The position numbers and the translations under genes were made by a program. Below the pieces are notes generated by a model, which worked only from the letters and a program-made list of their open reading frames with translations, did no database searches and was not told the origin of the DNA. 39,000 bases of DNA from contig CM043943.1 of assembly GCA_014529385.2 (NCBI GenBank), positions 99,214,355 through 99,253,354 on the forward strand, given 5' to 3'. Source of the stretch: Adiantum capillus-veneris. Its lineage: Eukaryota > Streptophyta > Polypodiopsida > Polypodiales > Pteridaceae. Of the stretch, positions 9,258 to 18,830 are shown piece by piece. Position 1 is the stretch's first letter; the number at the start of each line of letters is the position of its first letter.

Positions 9258-10430
9258 TTCGGATTAGAGATGAAAAAGAAAACACAAGAAATCAAGAAAA
9301 CATCAATGTAGAACACATCTTACTTGACAAATCCTTCGGCACCATTATTGATGGAGAGAGAAGAAGAGGGGAGCACTCCACTTTGATTGATACGCCAAGT
9401 ACAACACCTTCTTTGATTAGAGTTGATCTTCCAAGGATAGCGTACAAGAATGGCTAGTCTTCCTCTAGGAGAAAGTGTAGGCTTGGGCTTATGTTAATGG
9501 GGCTAAGTACAATTAGGCATTACTACTCACTCCCTCAAGAATTCCTCTCATCAATGGCTTGAATGCTTCAGTTCCTTTTCAAGGAAGAAGAGGTCCCCTT
9601 TTATAGGTGAAGGGAACCCTCAAGGGTTTACACAAGAAGAGAGGAGCCAGTGTGAATAGGAATTGGAAAAGTTAGAAATGAGCTATCCCTGCATAATGTG
9701 GGCAGACTGGGGTCTAGTATTTTGATCATATCTCCTCAACCGTGGCTCCAAATAAAAAAGTAAAAACATGGGCAGAAACTTCAGCTCATTAGCTACGATT
9801 TTCATTTTAAAATCATTTTCCAATTCTGATTGGAACCTTGTGTAAAAAATTCATCAAAATAGGGTCCATTTCTGGCAGCAAAAGTCTTCCTGTGGTCCCC
9901 TTAGCCTAGACTTTCATTTGATTCCAAAGGACACCTCAGGCCATATGAAAGCATGACATCGCTCCTTGACAAAGTTTTGTAATCATGCTTGCAATAATGC
10001 ATTAAAATAAGTGTATCTTTGAAATCATGCCACTTAGTGTCCCACTAGGATTTGATTCCCTCCTAGTAGTTATTTAAAAAAAAATATAAGAAAAGTATAA
10101 AAAATACATAGAATATATATATATTGGAGTTTACCCTAGATATGGGATCTAGCTAGGGTGTGAGATGATAATGAGATAGTAGAAATAAAGAATCAATGCT
10201 TTTTGCCCCAAGTTAAAGAGGCGGAGCTATTGAGCTTTTCCCATAGTCTTTTCTGATGGTAAAGTAAGGATAGGTTATCCTTGAGAAAAATAATAGGATG
10301 AGATAGAAGGCTTATTATTATACTTAAATATGCATATATACATTATAGGAAAGATAATTATGTATCTAAAAAATTACAAGATAGATCTTGTAGCATGGGT
10401 TCCCACTATGTACGTGTCACAGCACGACAG
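8984..10430 (-). other. Non-coding stretch, LTR-like on the minus strand
   Basis: No gene is visible. On the minus strand a clear TATA-like box, CCTATAAAAGGGG, lies at 9595-9607, followed by a pyrimidine- and purine-rich leader down to about 9350. This resembles the promoter part of a plant LTR, so a solo LTR or LTR fragment is likely. TG and CA ends and a second copy were not found. The part from 9700 to 10430 is AT-rich without recognisable features. Confidence 0.4.
9228..9257. repeat. (TA)n microsatellite
   Basis: About 15 TA dinucleotides in an AT-rich stretch inside the exon-1 insertion. Confidence 0.95.
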
Positions 10431-11296
10431 TGTGCGGAAGAAGAAACTACGGAATCTTGAAACGTTGAAGGTAGGCTCTGGCGGCCTTAAGAAAAGAATC
10501 CAAGCATTGAAGTGAGCATTGTAAACTATCTAAATAATTTAAACTAATCTAAGTTTTTGCTTACATTAGTTATGCTTTTTTTTGTAGAGATTCTATCTAT
10601 GTAGACAAAGAAAACATAGACCCGAATGCCAATGTAGGAAAATAGTTAAAGCCATTGATAACTAGTGGTCTTACAAAGGATATAATGCATGATAAAAAAT
10701 TTAATGTTTTGCAACGGGATGTCATTGACAGATTCATTTCAAAGAATGCAGTGCTTGCCAAGCAAATACAGGGTACATTGGACTCCCTTGGCGTTAGTAA
10801 AAGAGGTTACTCAGCTATTCAACAGTCTATCGCTTCCATGTCTGTGAAGAAGGCAGCTATTCAACAGTCTATCGCTTCCATGTCTGTGAAGAAGGGAATA
10901 AATTCTAAGCTTTTACCAACAGGTTCAAGAGTTTGGAGGGAAAGACTCAAGCTCAATAATGAATAGATCAACTTCATTGGATGTCCATTTCATATTCAAG
11001 ATATTTATAGCTCACAGGGAACTACTGTCACTTATGATGAGTGCAACAATATCTTCATGGACCTAACTTTGTTGCAAACTAGAACGGTAGAGTTCTACAA
11101 TATCACATTCGAAGAGACAGGTGGTGTTCTACATTTTGTTTTGAAGCTAGATGAGTCTGAGATTCTTGAAGAGAAGAAGCTAGAGCGAGTTACAATCACA
11201 TTAATGAATAGGGCTCTTTCTAAATGTCCCACTGATGATCCTTCATACTTCATTGTTCAATAAAAAACAAACATATGGTGACTTGGTGCATTTCAG
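10431..11296 (+). pseudogene. Copy 1, exon 1 3' end, intron 1 and exon 2
   Basis: The end of exon 1 reads KKKLRNLETLKVGSGGLKKR and matches copy 2. Intron 1 (10512-10587, 76 bases) starts GTGAGC, ends in a T-rich tract and TTTGTAG, and splits a codon in phase 2 as in copy 2. Exon 2 carries DKENIDPNANVGK, VLQRDVIDRFISKNAVLAKQ, GTLDSLGVSKRGYSAIQQS and VEFYNITFEETGGVLHFVLK. Compared with copy 2 it has a TAG after NANVGK, a 42-base in-frame tandem duplication at 10812-10895, a stop after KLNNE (10963-10965) and TAA and TGA codons near 11261 and 11280. No known domain was recognised. Confidence 0.7.
10812..10895 (+). repeat. 42-base tandem duplication inside exon 2 of copy 1
   Basis: CAGCTATTCAACAGTCTATC... 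occurs twice in a row with period 42, adding 14 residues (the AIQQSIASMSVKK block is doubled) without breaking the frame. Copy 2 has one unit, so this arose in copy 1. The two units are identical, so the duplication is young relative to the divergence of the copies. Confidence 0.95.
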
Positions 11297-11394
11297 GTAA
11301 TCTAATTCTTTCCAATTTTGCAGCTCTAGCAAGCCCTCTATTGTACCTAAATTTTAGATTTATTTTTCGTATCTCATAAGGATTAATCTTACAG

Positions 11395-12745
11395 GTAAAT
11401 AAAGAAAACTATGTCATTCTATTTTGGGTGTTCCATCAAACCCCTATTCCAGATATCATTGATAGGCCAATGAATCGAGGAGAGGTATTGGCTGTAGATG
11501 GGAGAGGTGACTTTCATGTTCAATGGCATCTTGTAGGTGACCTCAAAACATTGAATTATATGTATAATTGTGGAATGAGTGCCATGGCAAAATCTCCATG
11601 CTTGTATTGCATGGAGCCTGCAAAGGTGATGGACCCAAAGTTCTGGAGAAAAGCTCATACTCGTCACAATCAAGACTAATTTCCGACCAGTTCTAGATAT
11701 ACCACTTGCTGCTAATGTCCATATTTGTAAATGCATGGTATTTACCAAATTGTAGAGAAGTTGGTATATCTATACGTTAGGGTTCCTTGGAAAATCAAAA
11801 AGTCAACTGAACGAAAGGTCACTCTAGAAGCTTTTGAACTAGTTTTGTCAGATATTGGTCTACATGGGGAGCAATGTGAAAAACTAGTGGAACGAAAAAA
11901 GGTCAACGAATGAGAAAGATGTACTCTGCAAACCATCCATAGGTGGGGTCAAGGCATGCCGTTTTCTATCTAAACGTCAAGGTATGAAAGATGTGAAGCT
12001 AACAAAGCGAGGGAGAGTAGATCACTCTAACGATATTATCAAAGTTGAGTATATGCACTAGAAAAAACTTCATTTAGCAGTGAAAGACCAAGAGCCAATA
12101 ACTCGCAATGCAAAGGGTGATGTGTGGCGTTCCGTTGACACGTTATTTCAAATGTGTGAGAATGATGGTTGGTCGCAAGATAATCTTAGCAAGTTTAAAC
12201 AGAATCTTCAACTATACTGAAAAAATCCTTCAAGACAACATGGATGACACTCAAATCACTCATTACATGGTAAATTCAAAGCACCTCAGATAGTCAAAGT
12301 ACTAAGTTTGTGTTTAAATTTCTTTTAAAAAATCTTGTTTTGCAGAACATTATTTTTAATCATTTGCCATACTTCATCCAAAAGTATGGAAATCCACGTA
12401 TATGGAACACCTAGGGCTTGGAGAAGTTTCATTACATTGCTAGAAATGCCTACTTCAGACACACACAACATGGAGGCTTTCAAAATAAGGCAAACAACCT
12501 GAAGGAGTTATTTCAATGGTTTTATCGTAGAATCCTTCATCGCATGCAACAAAAGCAAGTATTGGCCTCTTCAGGAACCGTACAGGCAATCAGACATTCA
12601 ACAACTCAAGTGCTCTTGAAAGTCAAATGAGGTGGAGGGAGACAATGCAATATACCAATCATCGATGGAACAAGAGAATTAGAGTTTGGATCGGATGTAC
12701 CACAAATGACTGTAGAATTAATTCAATATGTACCACAACTATTTC
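11395..12745 (+). pseudogene. Copy 1, exons 3 and 4
   Basis: Intron 2 is 11297-11394. Exon 3 opens with ILFWVFHQTPIPDIIDRP, then VDGRGDFHVQWHLVGDLKTL and NCGMSAMAKSPCLYCMEPAK, where CLYC (11599-11610) keeps one half of the Cys cluster; the first Cys of the cluster is Tyr here. A shift near 11730 precedes MHGIYQIVEKLVYLYVRVPW. A second shift near 11895 precedes KPSIGGVKACRFLSKRQG. A TAG at 12059-12061 interrupts KVEYMH and KKLHLAVKDQEP. Intron 3 is 12270-12345 with a good TTTTGCAG acceptor. Exon 4 carries NHLPYFIQKYGNPRIWNT, a TAG, and then HYIARNAYFRHTQHGG and FQWFYRRILHRMQQKQ. A further one-base loss near 12597 leads into MRWRETMQYTNHRW. Confidence 0.7.
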
Positions 12746-13090
12746 AAACTTTTGATGATTTGCGAATATCGTTTGGAACCTTGCCCTTGTATCTGACCAT
12801 TAAATGTTTGCCATACTCTAAGAGTTCAGTAGCGTTTTCTTTCCCTAAAGACAATGCCATTGCTGTGTATGTGTAGTAATATGCTGCACAACCCCCACTA
12901 TACCCTGGCACATAACCAAAACACTCTCTCCCTAAAACCTTATTGACGAGGAAAACTTTGTCTACATTTTGTGGCTGCATTGGACCACCTAAGAAGCGAG
13001 ATAATGTCTTGAAATCATCCTTGTACGGGTCAAAGCGAGCATGCTTGCCCACCAAGAAATCCCAAATTTTTTCTTCAGCTTGCTACTCGT
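12744..13090 (-). pseudogene. Unrecognised coding-like fragment opposite the end of copy 1
   Basis: The minus strand encodes EEKIWDFLVGKHARFDPYKD, then FLGGPMQPQNVDKVFLVNKV, GYVPGYSGGCAAYYYTYTAM and ATELLEYGKHLMVRYKGKVP before a TGA at 12744-12746. The frame continues upstream past one TAG near 13080 to GLPDLNE. The composition is that of a folded protein, with Gly, aromatic and Cys residues well spread, unlike the shadow frames around it. I did not recognise a family. It abuts the 3' part of family copy 1, in reverse orientation, so it may be another gene piece joined by insertion. Function is unknown. Confidence 0.45.
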
Positions 13091-13224
13091 TCAGGTCTGG
13101 AAGACCCATTGATGGCATGCATGCATGCTGGGTTGCATCCATGTGTAGCCTCCAAATTGATGTTCATGTTTATGCACATGTGCAAAGATGTGCAGGGAGA
13201 TGAAGAGGAAAGAGTGGCTGAATG

Positions 13225-13228
<4 letters not shown>

Positions 13229-13300
<72 letters not shown>
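13229..13300. repeat. (GA)n microsatellite
   Basis: About 36 GA dinucleotides followed by GGGAGGGAGGG. Apparent Arg-Glu proteins across it are artefacts of the repeat. Confidence 0.97.
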
Positions 13301-13307
<7 letters not shown>

Positions 13308-14457
13308 AGGGTTACAAAGGATTCACAATTAGTTGGGCATGAAAAGAGCTTATATCCGCCATCATTGACTAGACTGTTCTCACATCTTTGTTTCTTTTGG
13401 GTGGCCTATTAATCTTGCCCCCTCACATGGCGTCCTTCAAATTTTGTTGACATGGCAGTGTGAGCCTGTCGTAGTTGTCTGTCAGTCCACCGGATGGCAC
13501 CATGTTTGCGTAAGACTTGTATAAACTCGGGCACCTACCTGTCGACATGTGCCATCCAATGGACCAAGTCTCATCACAAGTCCCACCCGAGTTTGCATTG
13601 TTGATCCCATCACTCCATTACACCTACTGTGAGACCCATTTAGGTTGGTTACAGATCGCATATGGGCACGCTTACGGGGACTCCAGATGGTAAGCCGCTA
13701 TTCGGCCTGAAAAAAGTTCAATGCCCAAGAGGATGGACACTGAGACTCTCCTACCCAAGGTTGGGAAGGGATAAAGCTCGCATCACGATAGCAGCAAAAG
13801 GCAGGCCGAACAAATTATAGGTTGATGGAACACCCCTTTTTGGGCTAGCCTATCTTCCCCAATGTCCTCTTGTGCTACTCGTTCCAGCATTGTTCCCTTA
13901 TTTGAACCTCTCTTGTGCAATCAAAATTCCTCTCTAAGCCCTCCCTCGTTCCCCATCTGAGTCCAATGTTGGAAATTGCAATCCTTCTTACCCTTCCGTA
14001 AGGGTCTAGCCCTACAAATACATGGAACTTTTGTGATAGGCCTTCCTGGCAAAGAGCAAGTTGGTAAGAGACCTCTTCGGAGTGGACGGGTCTTTGAAAA
14101 TAAGCCTTCACTAGGAAGGGCAAGTTTTCAAAATTCCTTTCCAAAGGAAAATGTGAAAATACAAGATTCTTTGATTAAAACTCGAGCTTAATAATCCTAA
14201 GTTGGTAGAATATAAGGTTATATTTATTGAAAATCTGAGTCCTACCTCCCAAGTTAAAGAAGAGATAACATTTAATGTCTTCTTTATTATGAAGACCCTC
14301 CAAAATTCAAATGTGGTGAGACTCGAGAGTCACAGCTTGCTTGTTGTGCTTTGTTCTATGAATGTAGGCACTATTCAATGCAAAGTTTGAGGCAAATGCC
14401 CATATGATGCTAGTTGCATGCATCTTGGCTCCACAATCCAACGACCTGTATGCTCCT
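13301..14457. other. Stretch without a recognisable gene
   Basis: Apart from the foldback at 13485-13564, nothing is recognised. Short frames on both strands lack domains. The right edge joins the LTR at 14458, so part of this may be the target of that insertion. Confidence 0.5.
13485..13564. repeat. Imperfect inverted repeat (foldback)
   Basis: GTCCACCGGATGGCAC at 13485-13500 pairs with GTGCCATCCAATGGAC at 13549-13564 with two mismatches. Flanking GACTTG and CTCGGG motifs also recur in inverted order up to about 13610, so the stem may be longer and interrupted. Confidence 0.6.
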
Positions 14458-14616
14458 TCAGAGACCCAGGGGAGTGACATAAGAGATCCTCCTCCCTGCC
14501 ACCCTATATATAGGCTCTTTGACTCGAAGCCCTAGCCCACTTTAGGATCCCCAATCCACATTTAAGTAGTCCAGGACGTTGGCCTAGGTCCATGACCCCC
14601 TAGGTTGGCCAAAATA
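14458..14616 (-). mobile_element. 3' LTR of chromovirus fragment (short-LTR family)
   Basis: The sequence aligns along its length with the LTR at 30692-30867 (reverse complement) and with 34126-34298. All three share a TATA-like CCTATATA box (here near 14503-14512), GGATCCTCCTCCCT-like blocks and GGCCTAGGTCC. The outer end begins TC instead of TG. The inner end has lost about 20 bases next to the polypurine tract, as judged from 30692. It follows the chromodomain and polypurine tract in the right order for a 3' LTR. Confidence 0.75.
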
Positions 14617-14629
14617 CTCCCCCCTTTTT
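14617..14629 (-). promoter_or_regulatory. Polypurine tract
   Basis: The minus strand reads AAAAAGGGGGGAG directly before the LTR. Purine tracts at this place prime plus-strand synthesis in LTR retrotransposons. Confidence 0.7.
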
Positions 14630-14634
14630 CGTCC

Positions 14635-16390
14635 TTAAAAAAAAGTAGTAAATTTCTTCTTAAGAACATTAATGTTTTCCCAAGTGGCACCTTCAGGTCC
14701 TCGATCTTTCCACTTGACTAAAGCTTGAAGACACACATGATGACGAGTACGTAAATCATGATAGTTTGAGATTTGTTCAAGCTCATGCAGTTCGACTAGA
14801 AGTTCAATGAAATCAATCAAAATCTGTTGATCAATGACATCATCGTCCCCATGCAAGTGTTTACCTAAACGACTTACATGAAATACCAGATGAATACGAG
14901 AGAATGCATGTAAGGACAGTTTGCAGGCCCAATCACCAACTTGCTTGAGTATCTTGAAAGGCCCACAATGTCTTAGGGATAATTATTTGTTGGCCCGGTC
15001 TTCTGACTTTCTGAATGCTCTAGCACACACAAAAATACATCTTCGCCTTCTGTGAAGGTAATTTGTCGACGTTTTTCATCAGCATACTTTTTATACCGAT
15101 CCTGTGCTTGTCGAATATTTTGACGAGCCAGTTTCATCATATCTATACAGTCTTAGAGAAAATTCTTGACCTGTTGAAAATTTTCAGTAGACAACCCCAT
15201 CGTAGTTGGTGACCCAGTTTGAAAACCATACATAAGCATGAAAGGACTAAAACCAATCGTAACATGATTAGCACTATTGTAAAGTAAATTCAAGAATGGA
15301 AAGATAATCTTCCCTAATTGATTGCTTCTTGCTAAGGTATGCTCATAACATATCCTCTAGCACTTGGTTGACTCTTTCAATGTAACCATCCATTTTGGGT
15401 TGATCTACAGTACTTAGGTTGAGTTGTGTACCCAATCATTTGAGCACAACCATTCAAAAGTGATTATTAAACTTGGAATCACTATCACTCACAATGTTAC
15501 TTGCAACCCATACATCCTGTACAGATTGTCCACAAATAATGTAGCTAAATCTGGAGTCTTAATTGTTGACTTGGTTGGAATAAACTTGCCAAGTTTGGTC
15601 AATCGATCTACAACCACCCATACCGAGTCATGACCTCGAACAATGGTTGGTAAACCCACAATGAAATCCATAGAGATACTTTCTCATTTACCATTAGGAA
15701 TATCGAATGGATGCAAGAGACCTCCTGCCTTTAGAAAACATAGGTGTCCTCCACTTGGACTATCATGACACTCATTAAGAATTTAGTGCCGAATGTCTGC
15801 GTCGATTGGTACACACACTCTCCCCTTGTGGAGTAGGTACCCATCATCTATGGAAAAATTCTTCCATGTTTGCATCTCAGCACTTGAAAGAGGAGAACTG
15901 AGTGTGGAGGTTAAAGACACACTACTGACATTGGAGTGGGAAGGATCCCTCATTTGTGCATGGCTCCACTATGTGGAGTATGCTTTGTCATGCTCACATG
16001 TTCTCTTTAGAGATTGTAGAAATTAGCTTCGAAGCTCCATAAAGAGAAGAGACTTGATCTTAGGCATTTGACTAAGAGCATCAACCACCACATTGTATCG
16101 TCCTTTATGATACAAAATCTTAGCATCATACTTCTGAAGATTCTCAGTCCACCTAGCCTTTCGACCCTTCAAATTTGTTTATTGTGTAAACCAATTTATC
16201 CTTTCATGGTCAAACAAAATCTCAAACTGAGCTCCATACAAATAATGCCACCATGTCTTCAAAGTAGACACTATTGCATAGAGTTCCCTTACGTAAGCAA
16301 AATAACTTTGCTGGGCAGAATCAAGCATCTTGCCAATTGTAATTGTCCTTCCCTTCTGCAAAAGGATTGCTCTCAAATGGAATGAAATTA
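14635..16390 (-). pseudogene. Chromovirus pol remnant: RNase H, integrase, chromodomain
   Basis: Read on the minus strand from 16390, RNase H gives RAILLQKGRTITIGKMLD, SYFAYVRELYAIVSTLKTWW and HYLYGAQFEILFDHERINWF. Integrase follows: a damaged zinc-finger region (ECHDSPSGGHLCF, with the Cys half deleted), then SMDFIVGLPTIVRGHDSVWV and VVDRLTKLGKFIP with the first catalytic Asp, and SDSDSKF with the second near 15470. The C-terminal part shows TFTEGEDVFL and SRIHLVFHVSRLGKHL. A chromodomain ends the protein: ALVKWKDRGPEGATWENINV at 14660-14720. Many stops and shifts occur, most between 15130 and 15480. Chromodomains define the chromovirus lineage and guide insertion to heterochromatin. RT and upstream parts are missing. 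Confidence 0.88.
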
Positions 16391-16967
16391 GAATTGCACG
16401 CTTATATTTGGACCTCAACTTGAAATGTACTATGTTTGTTGAGTGAAATTTAGTGATTTGAAGACAACTTAGTATTAGTTCAAAATGAGTCCAATTTTGG
16501 TAAAATAAAAAAATCACTCTCGCCTTGTGTTGTTTTATATTTAGGGTATAAGGTGTCCCAAAACTCAACGAATAAGAGTTACATAGTGAAAGCGCCATAG
16601 ACACTAGATTTCCTTTTGATTACAAGAAAGTTTCAAAAATATTCATCAAAATGTGTGAATTCTACTACCAAATCAACATAGATTTTCGATGAATGGCCAT
16701 AGCTTCCAATTTTCTAGAACAATAACAAAACCTATAGATCTACCTATGTTATCTATGTAGCACTTTAAAGGTCACTTATCTGTGTTTTGGTGTGATCTAA
16801 TGCCAATTTTATGAGAATTGGCCACAAACAATACATGTTTTTTGGCTTGATGTATGTTTTAAAATGGTATTCAAACCCAAATGTGAAGGTGGAATTAGTG
16901 GTCCAAAAATAGTTCAAGTTTTTTTCAGGTCATAAGCTAGGTTTGTGGATATAGAACACTTTAGGAC
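16391..16967. other. AT-rich stretch without a recognisable gene
   Basis: The RNase H similarity stops at about 16390 and the gag similarity begins at about 16968 on the same strand. The sequence between shows no domain and is probably unrelated filler or a deletion scar. Confidence 0.5.
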
Positions 16968-17482
16968 CTCCTTAATAACTCAAGTGTCCTATTACCAATA
17001 TAGTGTAATTGATGCAACCAAGAACAAATCACAGAAGTATCCATCTTACCGTCATACTTACTTAAAGTCAGCTTTTTTGTGTGAACATTGTTAGATTCAT
17101 TGTCTCTACCTGGCTTATGTGATGACTCACCAGCCTCCTTGAGTAGATCTCTCTTTGAGGAGAGCACATGCAGAACCAAGTCTTGCATGCGTTGGTCTCA
17201 CAATGCCTCACACTCTAGCTCCATAGCTATCCTCTTTTCTTCAGTCGATATGCATTGAGCTTTGCATGCCTACTCACACTCTAACTCCATAGCTACCCTC
17301 CATTCTTCAACAACTTCATGTTCCCTTTCTACAACGGCCTGATGAGCATCTTGTTGTAGCATCAGCTCCATCAAAGACTTTACCAAAGCCTCCATAGAAT
17401 TTTTTGTAGGGACTTCTTCTTCTCCAATTTCACTCTCATCACCATCATCCAAACTATCCATCCCAGTTCTGGTGATGACCAT
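16968..17482 (-). pseudogene. gag: Ty3/gypsy (chromovirus-type) gag N-terminal remnant
   Basis: The ATG at 17480-17482 starts MVITRTGMDSLDDGDESEIG, an opening typical of plant chromovirus Gag. A Glu-rich helical stretch with a near-repeated MELECE block follows, broken by stops near 17270 and 17205. The capsid entry segment is KLTLSKYDGKMDTSVICSWL followed by HQLHYIGN, after which similarity ends near 16990. The primer site and LTR lie upstream on the same strand at 18018 and 18031. Only about a quarter of Gag remains. Confidence 0.7.
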
Positions 17483-17489
17483 GCAATGA

Positions 17490-17605
17490 GTACTTGGGAT
17501 ACTTAGATTCTTTGTGTACTTGGGGTTCTTGGCTATTGGGGTACTTGGGGTTCTTGGTCCTTGGGGTACTTGTACTCGGGATTCTTGGTACTTTGTAAGC
17601 ACCCT
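17490..17605. repeat. Degenerate tandem repeat with TACTTGGGGTTCTTGG motif
   Basis: Variants of GTACTTGGGGTTCTTGG recur five or six times in about 115 bases, in the presumed leader just upstream of the gag ATG at 17482. Unit length varies between about 16 and 25 bases. Confidence 0.7.
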
Positions 17606-18017
17606 TGGCATCCTTGTGCACACACCAATGTTTCTTTTCCCACCTCACATAGATTGGCCAATCACAATGTGCAAGGTCTTCTCTAGAGGAGTGGAAAATA
17701 GAGATGGGAGGAGGCTAGACATGCCCTTTCTTTCTGAGTAACCTGTCACTCTTCAAAAACACAAATTAGAATGATCGACAATCCCAAGTGGCCTTGGGTT
17801 ACACAATCTCAAACATGCAAAGACAAAAATAATTGGTTCTTTATGGCTTAATGGCCTTTAAGATAGAGAGATGAAGATGGGAGCACGCTTGATTGGAGCA
17901 CGATGGACTAAGGGTGGGAGTGGCTAATGATTCTCTTAACCTTCTTTGATAGAATAAACCTAAGATAGATTCTTTAGGCTCTTTATTGAGACTGATAATA
18001 TTGAGCACTACCAAAGA
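17606..18017 (-). other. Leader between primer site and gag
   Basis: No gene is visible. Position and strand fit the 5' leader of the element whose gag starts at 17482. Confidence 0.4.
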
Positions 18018-18029
18018 GCTTTGATACCA
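18018..18029 (-). promoter_or_regulatory. Primer binding site (initiator tRNA-Met type)
   Basis: The minus strand reads TGGTATCAAAGC, one base different from the common plant primer site TGGTATCAGAGC. It is preceded by ATTACA plus one base, a normal LTR end. Confidence 0.75.
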
Positions 18030-18030
18030 A

Positions 18031-18830
18031 TGTAATGTTCAATGGAAATGATTGTGGTGAATGCACAAGATGCGTGCTCAATGCATACTCAAGGTTCCTT
18101 TTACTTTCATAAGAGAGATTGGCAATAGATTAGAGAGAGATGAGAGATATTGTGAGTGAACGTACTATGGGTGATAAGAGAGAGAAGAAGACTAACATCA
18201 GATGGGGTCCCAAACCTCCCTCCAAGGGCCTTCCTCTCTATTTCTAGAGAGGTATTTGCTTTAGACTACACAAATGTTGACACAATGGTCTTAGATAATG
18301 AGGTGCCGATGGGATCTTGATGTAGGTGCTTGGATCTGTAAGTCTAATGGTAGAAATGCAAAATTGCTAGTAAGACTAATGGAATCTGCAACCGAAAACA
18401 AGGCTATGACCAATGTCAAGGGTATTGATGAAGATGATGGAAATGGATTGAAAACCAATAACACCAGGCTTGCTTGACTTGGATCTACAAACTGACAAAG
18501 AGGTTATGGCTAAAATCTATGATCAATGGTTCTTGAGGACAAAATGCTAAAAAAATGGGCTGATATGCTCATGTGGAGAGAATCTCCAAGTGTTAGCGAT
18601 GTTGAAGAAAGACATTGATGTAGAAAACGCCACTGGGTTGTGGTGCTGAGCTCATGTTGAGGGGTTGGCTTCCCCTAGGGTACTACGGATACGAAATTAT
18701 TCTTGAGAAGTGACCCCTAGAGTCACTTATATATGGAATTTAAGTTGGGTCGAACAATGCTACTAAAAACCCACAATCTCTATAATGCTAGCTAAATGCC
18801 ATTAAAAAATAAGTTAATTACTCGCTTATA
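18031..18830 (-). mobile_element. 5' LTR (minus strand), outer end uncertain
   Basis: The LTR starts at the TG (plus strand) next to the primer site, giving an inner end ...ATTACA on the minus strand. A TATA-like box, CCATATATAAG on the minus strand, lies at 18726-18736. The outer end was not identified and may lie inside or before the tandem repeats that start at 18831. No gene is visible here. Confidence 0.5.

Larger units (their letters stand above)
7813..10430 (+). mobile_element. Insertion of about 2.6 kb in exon 1 of family copy 1
   Basis: Similarity to copy 2 exon 1 stops near 7812 and resumes near 10431 with GCGGAAGAAGAAACTACGG. The sequence between is foreign to the family. It contains two tandem 585-base repeats, a (TA)n run, and a stretch that looks like an LTR on the minus strand. 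A GTGT occurs at both edges and may be a target duplication, but the ends could not be fixed. No transposase or RT coding was found inside, so it is a non-autonomous or solo-LTR-like insertion. Strand is arbitrary. Confidence 0.6.
6975..12745 (+). pseudogene. Copy 1 of an unrecognised four-exon gene family (interrupted)
   Basis: Four exons align in order with copy 2 at 35893-39000: exon 1 (7333-7812 and about 10431-10511), exon 2 (10588-11296), exon 3 (11395-12269) and exon 4 (from 12346). Introns of 76, 98 and 76 bases have GT-AG ends at the same positions as in copy 2. The protein would exceed 800 residues. I did not recognise it as a named family. The segments WHLVGDLKTL, PCLYCMEPAKVMDP, NVHIC and EKFHYIARNAYFRHTQHGG recall uncharacterised transposase-like proteins of other eukaryotes, from memory only. 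The copy is dead: exon 1 is split by 2.6 kb of foreign DNA, exon 2 has stops near 10645, 11261 and 11280, and exon 3 has two frameshifts and stops. Confidence 0.75.

Noticed and set aside
12744-13055. HhH-GPD DNA glycosylase or M3 peptidase
   Set aside because: Short look-alikes (KGKVPND, GYSGGCAAYYY) exist, but no catalytic motif follows.
13109-13412. Arg-Glu-rich reading frames across the GA repeat
   Set aside because: They are translations of a dinucleotide repeat; all frames stay open because GA runs lack stops.
14458-18830. One single chromovirus from 3' LTR (14458) to 5' LTR (18031)
   Set aside because: Order and strand would fit, but the two LTRs do not resemble each other and the sequence 16391-16967 has no Ty3 similarity.
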